Positions 1 to 6,182 of a stretch of 6,825 bases of DNA are shown in pieces (position 1 is the first letter of the stretch; each line of letters begins with the position of its first letter). Under the pieces are notes generated by a model. It ran no database searches and had not been told where the DNA came from. It worked only from the letters and a program-made list of their open reading frames with translations. The stretch is from Bacteroidales bacterium UBA4318. GTDB taxonomy: Bacteria > Bacteroidota > Bacteroidia > Bacteroidales > UBA932. The position numbers and the translations under genes are program-made. The stretch spans positions 1 to 6,825 of the forward strand of contig DGUE01000022.1 of the NCBI GenBank assembly GCA_002393895.1. The letters are read 5' to 3'.

Positions 1-18
1 ACCCAACATGTTTTCTAG

Positions 19-92
19 AGCCTCTTGTCGGATTCGAGCCAACGACCCCGAGATTACAAATCACGTGCTCTGGCCAACTGAGCTATATCGGC
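19..92 (-). tRNA. tRNA-Thr(UGU)-like gene with mismatched acceptor stem
   Basis: Read on the minus strand this 74-nt stretch folds as a tRNA. The D stem is GCTC/GAGC. The anticodon loop is TTTGTAA, giving anticodon UGU (Thr, decoding ACA and probably ACG). The T stem is GTTGG/CCGAC with one G-U pair. The anticodon stem has a single U-U mismatch at pair 29-41. The acceptor stem is the problem: the 5' strand is GCCGATA but the 3' strand is AAGAGGC, so pairs 4-69, 5-68 and 7-66 fail. The T loop begins with C instead of the near-universal T54 (CTCGAAT). The discriminator base is T and no CCA is encoded. It lies 46 bp downstream of dxs and has a promoter-like sequence of its own. It could be a decaying pseudogene, a tRNA end altered by recombination at an integration site, or less likely a functional variant. 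Confidence 0.65.
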
Positions 93-123
93 AATATTTC
101 AAGCCTTTCTTGCAAAAGGACTG

Positions 124-154
124 CAAAGATAGAGATTTTTAGTGATTCTCCAAA
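124..154 (-). promoter_or_regulatory. Bacteroidetes-type promoter for the tRNA-Thr-like gene
   Basis: On the minus strand TTTG (154-151) is followed by a 19-bp spacer and then TATCTTTG (131-124). This is a full match to the established Bacteroides sigma-ABfr pattern, TTTG-N19-21-TAnnTTTG. Transcription would start around position 117, about 25 nt before the tRNA 5' end. The upstream box lies inside the last codons of dxs, so the promoter is nested in the preceding gene. The call rests on the consensus match and on placement only. Confidence 0.55.
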
Positions 155-2007
155 AAAAATTCAATCTTTTTCTTCACAGATTGTTCATCCATTCCGCAGA
201 TGGCCCACTCTTCTTCTTTGCTTGCATGCCGTATGAATTCATCCGGAATGCCGATTCCTTCCACTGCAGGGGCCTTTTCCATGCCTGCAAGCTCTTCAGC
301 CACGACTCCGTAGAGCCCGCCCTTCAGGCTGCCGTCTTCCAGGGTGATGATGTGGGCGTACTGCCCTGCGATCTTGCGAAGCATCTCTGTGTCAAATGGT
401 TTGACGAAGCGGAAGTTGTAGACCCCCACCTCATCTCCGTAGCTTTCTGAAATGCGAAGGGCGGCAGAAGTGATGGGTCCGGTGCATATGAGGGCAAGTT
501 TTCTGCCGGCCTTGAGCTCCACCGCCTTTCCGGAGGGGAGTATCTCATAAGGAGCGTCCTTCCACTGCACGCCTTCCCCGCACCCGCGCGGATACCTTAT
601 TATAAATGGCCCACGTTCAGTGTTCAGCGCTGTATACATGAGCTGCTTGAGCTCGGTTTCATCCTTCGGGGAGCTTATTATGACGCCGGGAACCGTGCGG
701 AGCGCTGCCATATCGTAGCATCCGTGGTGGGTAGCGCCGTCTTCACCCACCAGGCCGGCACGGTCGAAGCACAGCACGACGGGGAGGTGCTGCAGGGCTA
801 CATCGTGCACTATTTGGTCGTATGCGCGCTGGGAGAAGCTGGAGTAGATGTTGCAGAACGGGCGCAATCCTCCTGCAGCAAGGCCTGCCGAGAAGGTCAC
901 CGCGTGCTCTTCCTCTATGCCGACGTCGAAGAATCTGCCCGGGAAGGCGGCGGCGAACTTGCTCATGCCGCAGCCGCTGGCCATGGCGGGGGTGATGCCC
1001 ACCACCCGTGAATCCTTTTCCGCCAGTTCGCAGAGAACCTGCCCGAACACGTCCTGATACCTGTCGGCAGGATACGGCCCGTTCAGGCGTTTTCCTGTCT
1101 CGGGATCGAACTTGCCGGGCGCGTGCCAGGTGTAGGGGTCTGCCTCCGAGGCGGCGAAACCCTTGCCTTTCAAGGTGTGACAGTGCAGCACGCGGGGCCC
1201 GTGGATGTTCTTGATCCGCTGGAGGGCATTGATTACGCTGCCCAGGTCGTTGCCGTCTATGGGCCCGAAATAGCGGAAGCCGAGAGACTCAAAAAGGTCC
1301 CCTCCGGTCTTCTTGACCGCCCAGGACTTGAGACTGCGCCACCAGCGCTGGATGAAGTGCCTTATGCTCCTTTCTCCAAGTACGTTCCAAACCTTGTTCT
1401 TGAAAGAATTGTAGCGGCGGGAGGTGGTGATCTTCAGAAGATAGTTGTGGAGGCCTCCGAGGTTGTGGTCGATGGAGATTTCGTTGTCGTTGAGGATGAT
1501 GAGCAGGTCTGCCTTAGCTGCACCGGCGTTGTTGATGCCCTCGAATGCAAGGCCTCCGGTGAGGGCACCGTCCCCGATCAGGGCGGTTACCTTCTCTTTA
1601 CGGCCCTGGATGCGGGCTGCCTCGGCAAGCCCGAGGGCTGCGGATACCGAGGTGGAAGAATGCCCGACGCCGAAGCTGTCGTAAGGGCTCTCGTCCATGC
1701 GCGGGAATCCGCTGATGCCCTCGGCCTTTCGCAGGGTGCGGAACGCCTCGCGGCGGCCGGTGAGAATCTTGTGGGCATAGGCCTGGTGGCCAACGTCGAA
1801 GACTATCTTGTCTTCAGGGGCATCGAAGACGTAATGCCATCCCACTATCAGTTCCACTGCGCCCAGACTGGACCCCAGATGCCCCGGATTGGTGGAGCAG
1901 ACCTCGATGATGTATTGGCGGAGCTCGTTGCAGAGTTGTTTCAGTTCATCGATGCCGAGACTCTTGATGTCGGCCGGGGAATTTATTCTGTCCAGAATGG
2001 GGTACAT
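139..2007 (-). CDS. dxs: 1-deoxy-D-xylulose-5-phosphate synthase
   Basis: This thiamine-diphosphate enzyme condenses pyruvate with glyceraldehyde 3-phosphate to give 1-deoxy-D-xylulose 5-phosphate. It is the first step of the MEP pathway to isoprenoids and also feeds thiamine and pyridoxal synthesis; it acts in the cytosol. The 622-residue length matches the family (about 620). Visible hallmarks are the N-terminal substrate-site His (H43 in NPGHLGSS), DVGHQAYAHK (71-80), the ThDP/metal motif GDGALTGG (145-152) with NDNEIS (173-178), the catalytic Glu in the EEEHAV segment (about E366), DRAG (415-418) and GATHHG (424-429). The C-terminal transketolase domain is complete. Translation starts 9 bp after the stop of the upstream transporter gene, with no clear Shine-Dalgarno. 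It is probably the last gene of the ssb-MFS-MFS-dxs unit. No terminator hairpin with a T run was seen after its stop. Family assignment is very secure. Confidence 0.97.
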   Translation of the reverse strand: MYPILDRINSPADIKSLGIDELKQLCNELRQYIIEVCSTNPGHLGSSLGAVELIVGWHYVFDAPEDKIVFDVGHQAYAHKILTGRREAFRTLRKAEGISGFPRMDESPYDSFGVGHSSTSVSAALGLAEAARIQGRKEKVTALIGDGALTGGLAFEGINNAGAAKADLLIILNDNEISIDHNLGGLHNYLLKITTSRRYNSFKNKVWNVLGERSIRHFIQRWWRSLKSWAVKKTGGDLFESLGFRYFGPIDGNDLGSVINALQRIKNIHGPRVLHCHTLKGKGFAASEADPYTWHAPGKFDPETGKRLNGPYPADRYQDVFGQVLCELAEKDSRVVGITPAMASGCGMSKFAAAFPGRFFDVGIEEEHAVTFSAGLAAGGLRPFCNIYSSFSQRAYDQIVHDVALQHLPVVLCFDRAGLVGEDGATHHGCYDMAALRTVPGVIISSPKDETELKQLMYTALNTERGPFIIRYPRGCGEGVQWKDAPYEILPSGKAVELKAGRKLALICTGPITSAALRISESYGDEVGVYNFRFVKPFDTEMLRKIAGQYAHIITLEDGSLKGGLYGVVAEELAGMEKAPAVEGIGIPDEFIRHASKEEEWAICGMDEQSVKKKIEFFLENH

Positions 2008-2016
2008 CTCAGAAGC

Positions 2017-3300
2017 TTAGTTAAGTTTGGTTTTATGCAGAAGACCGGAAGTCAGCAAGGCGACGATGCAGACACCTACGAACATGAGTTCCACATTCAC
2101 GGGGCCGCTGCCGGCCACAGCCTTGCCCAGAATCACGCCGGCCAGCATCTTGAAGAGCATGAGGCCCAGATTCTGGATCCAGTAGATGAGAGAGTATGCG
2201 GTGCCGAGCACATTCTCCGGGACGATTTTCGGCACGGAGGGCCACATGGCAGCCGGTACAAGGGAATAGCCGAATCCAAGGAATACCATGCTCAGATAGC
2301 CCCAGATGGGCACTCCGGCCGGGGCGAACGCCAGCAGCAGGTGTGCGGCCAGGGCAAGCACCGCTCCGCCCAGCATCCAGCGTGTTGGATGACCCAGTTT
2401 GTCGACCAGGATGCCGAACAACGGCGCGAAGATCACCGTCGCAAAGGGGAGCATGCTCACCATCCAGCTGGCCGCCTCGGCTGGGATGTCGAAACGGGGA
2501 ACCAGGATTGCGCCGGCGAATTTCTTGAATGCGATAATGCTGCTGTAGAAGAATACGCAGAGCAGGGAAATCAGGATGAAACGCTTGTTGGTCAGGATCT
2601 TGCCAACATCGGCGAGGCGGAATCCTTCGCTTTTGTCATCGGTGCGCCCGGAAGGAAATCTCTTCGCATCCAGCGCCACGAAAACTGCCCACAGGATGCA
2701 TCCGAACAGCAGCAGGCCCAGGCCGAAAAAAGCAGGTTTTGCCGTTTCGGCAAGAGTATAGAAGTGCTCCGGGTCCCTCGCGCTCACGAGTTTCGGGGCC
2801 ATGATAAGGGCGAAAGCCGTTCCCAGTCTTGCGATAGCAAGTTGCAGGCCCATGGCAAAGGCCATAGGCCCGTCCTTGAACCATCGGGCTATGCTGCGAG
2901 TGACTGCTACTCCTGCAATTTCACTGCCCAGCCCGAACACCATACATCCGGCATAGGCCAGGGAGAGCGAAGCCTTGGGATTCATCCCCGAGCTGACTGC
3001 GCAGGCAACCATCGCCGCCCCGGCAGCCATCAGCCCTACGAAGATGGACCCTGTGATGCGCACGCCCCACTTGTCGAGGAGCATTCCGCAGACAATCAGC
3101 CCGCCGAATACGCAAAGGACAGAGTAGCCGCTGGTGTAGAGCCCGTAACCTGCAGCGTCCCATCCAAGTTCCAGGCGGGACGGGTCGCTGAAGAGGAACG
3201 ATATGCTCGAGAACATATCGTCGAAGAAGTACGAGCCGAACATTGGCACCACCAGACAGGCGAGTGCCACCCACGGCATCCACCTGCCTTTATTTCTCAT
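2017..3300 (-). CDS. MFS transporter B, MFSD1-like
   Basis: A 427-residue, very hydrophobic inner-membrane protein with about twelve membrane spans in two six-helix halves. A charged central loop at about 211-240 separates the halves. Motif A of the major facilitator superfamily is present in the first half (GMLLDKWGVR, 72-81) and again in the second (FGILVDKLGH, 295-304). Other marks are ARWFKDG (138-144), AIARLG (155-160), YSLVPAAMWPSV (345-356) and YWIQNLGL (373-380). By remembered comparison these correspond to conserved stretches of animal MFSD1, a lysosomal dipeptide transporter. E127 and R158 sit where the substrate-binding Glu/Arg pair of MFSD1 lies. It is a diverged paralogue of the upstream neighbour. 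The chosen start overlaps that gene by 11 bp, which suggests translational coupling; the RW near the N-terminus aligns with RW in the paralogue and supports this start over M8. Substrate unknown; peptides are a guess. Confidence 0.9.
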   Translation of the reverse strand: MRNKGRWMPWVALACLVVPMFGSYFFDDMFSSISFLFSDPSRLELGWDAAGYGLYTSGYSVLCVFGGLIVCGMLLDKWGVRITGSIFVGLMAAGAAMVACAVSSGMNPKASLSLAYAGCMVFGLGSEIAGVAVTRSIARWFKDGPMAFAMGLQLAIARLGTAFALIMAPKLVSARDPEHFYTLAETAKPAFFGLGLLLFGCILWAVFVALDAKRFPSGRTDDKSEGFRLADVGKILTNKRFILISLLCVFFYSSIIAFKKFAGAILVPRFDIPAEAASWMVSMLPFATVIFAPLFGILVDKLGHPTRWMLGGAVLALAAHLLLAFAPAGVPIWGYLSMVFLGFGYSLVPAAMWPSVPKIVPENVLGTAYSLIYWIQNLGLMLFKMLAGVILGKAVAGSGPVNVELMFVGVCIVALLTSGLLHKTKLN

Positions 3301-4663
3301 TCTTCACTTCAGGCAGCTCCAGGCCGAAGCCCTTGCGCTTGTCTTCTAGTTTCAGCAGGAAGGTGAGAAGGAATGCAAGCACTCCGAAAGAGGAGAATAC
3401 CAGCATGGGTACGGTGTATCCGCCAGTGCTCTGGCGAAGCGAGCCGATGAGCAGCGGAACGAGGCAGAGGCCTATGTTCTGCACCCAGAAAATGAGGCAG
3501 TAGGCGCTGCCGAGCACCTTCTTGTCTATGATCTTGGTCACGCTCGGCCAGAGTGCCGCGGGCACCAGCGAGAATGAAAGGCCGAGCAGGAGTATCAGCA
3601 CCACGGCAAACCACTTGTGCGCGAAAACAGGCAGCACGAAAGCGAAACTCAGGTGGCAGATTATCATCAGCAGCGAGCCCGCCATCAGCATGCTCGCTCC
3701 CTTGCCCTTGAAGGAGATAAATCCTCCGAGGAAGGGGGTGAGGGCCATTGCGAGGATGGGGAAGAAACTGAAGAGACGTGCGGCTGAGGTCGCATCGATG
3801 TTCAGGGTTTCCTCCAGAAAGTTGGGGGCGTACCTCTGGAACGGGAAGATGGCGCTGTAGTAGAGCACGCACATGATGGCCACGATCCAGAACATCTTGC
3901 TGCCGAACACTATTCCAAGGTCCTTGATCTTGAATTCGTCCTCCGGGTTGGGTTCTTCCGCCATCTTGCCTTCGGCTATCAGTTGCTTGTCCAGCTTCTT
4001 GTCCATGAAGGTAAAGACGATGAAGGTGATGAGGCCGATGAGCAGCAGGGCGGTGCAGAACGCGAGAGGCGCCACCACGCTCTGGTTATGGGCGTTGGCA
4101 ATGATGGGGGATATCCACATGACTGCAAACACGCCGATGCGGGCGATGGCCATCTCTATGCCCATGGCAAGCGAAAGCTCATGGCCGTCGAACCACTTGG
4201 CTATGGCCTTGGAGACCGTCGTGCCGGCCATTTCGCAGCCGCATCCGAAGATCATGAAGCCGAGGGATGCCATCTTGGCACTGCCGGGAAGGGCAACCCA
4301 CCAGCTGTCTAGCCAGCCGCAGAAGGCAGTGGTTTGGAACCAATCGGAAATGCCTATGTATTTGATGATTGCGCCACCCACCATCAGGGATGCGGACAGG
4401 GTGCCGGTGAAGCGTACACCCATCTTGTCGAGGATGATGCCTGCGATGATGAGGAATCCGCAGACGTTGAGGATGTATTCCGACGCGGCGTAGGTGCCGA
4501 ACACGGTGCTGTTCCATCCGCGCTGGGCTTCGATCATGCTCTTGAGAGGGGACATCACGTCCACGAACATATATGCGAAGAACATCATCGAGGCGATGAG
4601 TATCAGGGCAGTCCAGCGAAGCACCGGATTGTCGTTCATCAGTTTGTATACTTTTTCTGCCAT
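3290..4663 (-). CDS. MFS transporter A, MFSD1-like
   Basis: A 457-residue inner-membrane protein with about twelve membrane spans and a long acidic and lysine-rich central loop (about 220-250). Motif A is clear in the first half (GIILDKMGVR, 75-84). In the second half it is degenerate (GGFISFKGKG, 313-322) and lacks the usual Asp. Conserved stretches include KWFDGHELSLAMG (156-168), AIARIG (172-177), YYSAIFPF (268-275), FSLVPAALWPSV (364-375), LGSAYCLIFWVQNIG (384-398). From memory these match animal MFSD1, whose members move dipeptides across the lysosomal membrane. E144 and R175 are spaced 31 apart, as in MFSD1. Compared with its paralogue it has extra residues between spans 3 and 4 (about 106-131). 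The start lies 15 bp after the ssb stop and the end overlaps the next transporter gene, so co-transcription is likely. The superfamily is certain, the subfamily likely, the substrate not known. Confidence 0.92.
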   Translation of the reverse strand: MAEKVYKLMNDNPVLRWTALILIASMMFFAYMFVDVMSPLKSMIEAQRGWNSTVFGTYAASEYILNVCGFLIIAGIILDKMGVRFTGTLSASLMVGGAIIKYIGISDWFQTTAFCGWLDSWWVALPGSAKMASLGFMIFGCGCEMAGTTVSKAIAKWFDGHELSLAMGIEMAIARIGVFAVMWISPIIANAHNQSVVAPLAFCTALLLIGLITFIVFTFMDKKLDKQLIAEGKMAEEPNPEDEFKIKDLGIVFGSKMFWIVAIMCVLYYSAIFPFQRYAPNFLEETLNIDATSAARLFSFFPILAMALTPFLGGFISFKGKGASMLMAGSLLMIICHLSFAFVLPVFAHKWFAVVLILLLGLSFSLVPAALWPSVTKIIDKKVLGSAYCLIFWVQNIGLCLVPLLIGSLRQSTGGYTVPMLVFSSFGVLAFLLTFLLKLEDKRKGFGLELPEVKNEK

Positions 4664-4678
4664 TTTGCTCAGTTGATT

Positions 4679-5233
4679 TTAGAATGGAAGATCATCGGAA
4701 GGGTCGCCGCCGAAGCCTGCGGGGGCCTCGGGCTGCGCGGGTGCTGCCACGCTCTCATTCTGCACAGGAGGTGCGGGCTGGCTGTATTGGGGCTGGACGT
4801 ACTGGGGTTGAGGAGCAGGCTGGGAGTAGCTCTGCTGACGGGGCTGCCCGCCATACTGCGGCTGGCCCTGGGCGCCCTCTTCTTCCTGACGGCGGCCGAG
4901 GAGCTGGATGTTATCTGCTACAACCTCGGTGGTGTATTTCTGAACGCCGGCCTGGTCTGTGTACTGGCGGGTGCGAAGGCGCCCTTCGATGTAGATCTGC
5001 ATTCCTTTCCGGATGAATTTTTCTGCCAGGTCTGCGGAATTGCGCCAGGCCACGATGTTGTGCCATTCCGTATTTTCTCTGGTCTCTCCGCTGCGATCTC
5101 TGTATCTCTCAGTGGTTGCAAGGGTGAATGTGGCTACTTTGCTGCCGGGGCCACCGCCGGAATTTCCATCAAGGTAACGTACATTAGGGTCGCGTCCAAC
5201 GTTACCGATCAGCATAACTTTATTCAGGCTCAT
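4679..5233 (-). CDS. ssb: single-stranded DNA-binding protein
   Basis: SSB coats single-stranded DNA during replication, repair and recombination and recruits partner proteins through its C-terminal tip. This 184-residue protein opens with the classic MSLNKVMLIGNVGRDP. An OB-fold domain covers about residues 1-113, with aromatic W57 and W63 in the TEWHNIVAWRN segment and the conserved KGMQIYIEGRLRTRQY stretch (76-91). A glycine-rich insert (about 22-31) enlarges the first loop. A disordered linker of about 65 residues rich in Gln, Pro and Tyr follows, and the acidic tip DDLPF (180-184) ends the protein, equivalent to E. coli DDDIPF. It is the first gene of the likely unit ssb-MFS-MFS-dxs. The 174-bp gap upstream contains hairpin repeats, and I found no convincing Bacteroidetes promoter there. 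Identity is secure. Confidence 0.97.
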   Translation of the reverse strand: MSLNKVMLIGNVGRDPNVRYLDGNSGGGPGSKVATFTLATTERYRDRSGETRENTEWHNIVAWRNSADLAEKFIRKGMQIYIEGRLRTRQYTDQAGVQKYTTEVVADNIQLLGRRQEEEGAQGQPQYGGQPRQQSYSQPAPQPQYVQPQYSQPAPPVQNESVAAPAQPEAPAGFGGDPSDDLPF

Positions 5234-5318
5234 ATCTCAAAATATTTAGGACTTGCAATATAGGAATTTTCGGCCAAACTCCGACCTCTTTCGTTCGAAA
5301 AACTTCAGATGAATTATA

Positions 5319-5402
5319 GCAGACACCGTACGGCTTGCACCGGTGTCTGGACGTCCGTTTTCGTCGTTGCAGACACGAAACGGGGGTCGCCGGTGTCTGG
5401 AC
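5319..5402. repeat. Two tandem hairpin repeat units, 50-bp period
   Basis: Two units with the same design lie in the aroE-ssb gap. Each starts with GCAGACAC (5319-5326 and 5369-5376), has a 14-bp centre, and ends with CGGTGTCTGGAC (5341-5352 and 5391-5402). The arms are inverted repeats, so unit 1 can form a 9-bp stem (5320-5328 with 5341-5349) and unit 2 a 7-bp stem (5370-5376 with 5393-5399). Arms are identical between units while the centres differ, as expected if pairing is what is kept. A third hairpin, 5355-5364 with 5375-5383 and one bulge, would use the left arm of unit 2 and so compete with it. No T run follows any stem, so this is not a standard terminator. It may be a REP-like dispersed element, an RNA-processing site or a protein-binding site. 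Confidence 0.6.
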
Positions 5403-5407
5403 AGTGG

Positions 5408-6100
5408 TCAAAGGCCGGCGACCGGGCAGCCGGTCATCAGTGGATAGCCGGTCACCGCCTGGGCGCGATGCCATTCCGTGCCCGGGATGTACCCCGGGCG
5501 GCCGGCAAGGCATGGAGTGCGGTAGTTCGCCTCCAGGATGGCCGGGACTTCAAGCCCATCCAGTTCTGTAATGGGGAATGCAAGGGTGTAGATGAGCAGA
5601 TCCGCAACGCCGGCAAGCACCGGCAGATCTTCCAGAGGACGGATGTCCGGAGTGTGGCGGGTGCGGTTGCAGATCACCACATCGCATCCAAGGGCCTTTC
5701 CGGCTGCTGCTGCCGCCTTTCCTGCACCCCCGAATCCGGCCACCACCACTGTGGATTCCGGCCCGAAACCGTGGTCGCGGAGGACCTTCAACACCCCGAG
5801 ATAGTCGGAATTGTAGCCGTGGATCCGGCCGTCGGCCTCCTTGACGGCGATGTTGATGGCACCTATGGCTTGTACCTCTGCATCCATCACGCCGTTGGCC
5901 AGCACTTCCCGGAAAGCCGGCTCCTTGAATGGAGCCGTGATGTTAATCGCCTGATACTCATCTAGAAAGCGCTTCCACGAAACGTTGAAATCCGCTCCTT
6001 CAATCAGGTCGTAAGGCCAGCGCCCGCCGTAGGCTTTGGCAAAAATCTCCGGGCTCACCGAGTGCCCGATGGGATGCCCTATCAATCCAAATCTACTCAT
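5408..6100 (-). CDS. aroE: shikimate dehydrogenase
   Basis: AroE reduces 3-dehydroshikimate to shikimate with NADPH in the route to aromatic amino acids and chorismate. The 230-residue product is at the short end for the family (about 250-290) but has both domains. The substrate domain shows HSVSP (13-17, substrate-binding serines), NITAPFKE (53-60) with the expected catalytic Lys at K59, GAIN (80-83) and GYNSD (95-99) with D99 as the partner acid. The Rossmann domain has GFGGAG (122-127) and NRT (145-147), the usual NADP phosphate-binding signature. Q214 in the C-terminal WHRAQAVTGYPLMTG stretch matches the conserved substrate-contacting Gln. An in-frame ATG at 6160 would add 20 residues, but the chosen start at 6100 puts the standard opening MSRFGLIGHPIGHS at the N-terminus. 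It is transcribed divergently from the kduD-like gene. No key residue is missing. Confidence 0.93.
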   Translation of the reverse strand: MSRFGLIGHPIGHSVSPEIFAKAYGGRWPYDLIEGADFNVSWKRFLDEYQAINITAPFKEPAFREVLANGVMDAEVQAIGAINIAVKEADGRIHGYNSDYLGVLKVLRDHGFGPESTVVVAGFGGAGKAAAAAGKALGCDVVICNRTRHTPDIRPLEDLPVLAGVADLLIYTLAFPITELDGLEVPAILEANYRTPCLAGRPGYIPGTEWHRAQAVTGYPLMTGCPVAGL

Positions 6101-6126
6101 ACTGGGCGAAGTTAAGAAAAAAATGC

Positions 6127-6134
6127 TATTTTTG
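6127..6134 (+). promoter_or_regulatory. -7 promoter box for the kduD-like gene
   Basis: TATTTTTG matches the Bacteroidetes -7 element TAnnTTTG exactly. It would start transcription near 6141 and leave a leader of about 40 nt before the ATG at 6183. No TTTG is found 19-21 bp upstream (only CTGG or similar near 6102-6105), so the promoter may be weak or need an activator. A short inverted repeat, GTGC-CCGT-GCAC (6149-6160), lies just downstream and could be an operator or chance. Confidence 0.45.
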
Positions 6135-6182
6135 CATAATGAGCAATTGTGCCCGTGCACGAATAACTAAATAACACTACAT

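Noticed and set aside
104..119. Possible terminator hairpin after dxs (CCTTT/AAAGG)
   Set aside because: Only five weak pairs, no T run after it on the minus strand, and it lies downstream of the tRNA promoter within the presumed tRNA leader.
1123..3366. Open frame of 747 codons on the plus strand
   Set aside because: It lies antisense to dxs and both transporter genes, crosses their borders, and has a composition rich in His, Gln, Glu and Ala with no recognisable domain. Long antisense frames are common in GC-rich coding DNA.
4334..5263. Open frame of 309 codons on the plus strand
   Set aside because: Antisense to ssb and MFS transporter A, which both have clear family motifs; no domain seen in the antisense product.
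5234..5318. Promoter for ssb
   Set aside because: TATATTG (5262-5256) and TATTTTG (5244-5238) each lack one base of the -7 pattern, and the only nearby TTTG (5278-5275) is 12 or 30 bp away, outside the accepted spacing.
5411..5460. Repeated AGCCGGTCA motif near the aroE 3' end
   Set aside because: It falls in coding sequence for the conserved VTGY...MTGC segment; the repeat follows from two similar Thr-Gly codon pairs.
6101..6160. Upstream in-frame ATG extending AroE by 20 residues
   Set aside because: The extension has no counterpart in the AroE family and runs into the promoter region of the divergent gene; the start at 6100 gives the standard N-terminus.
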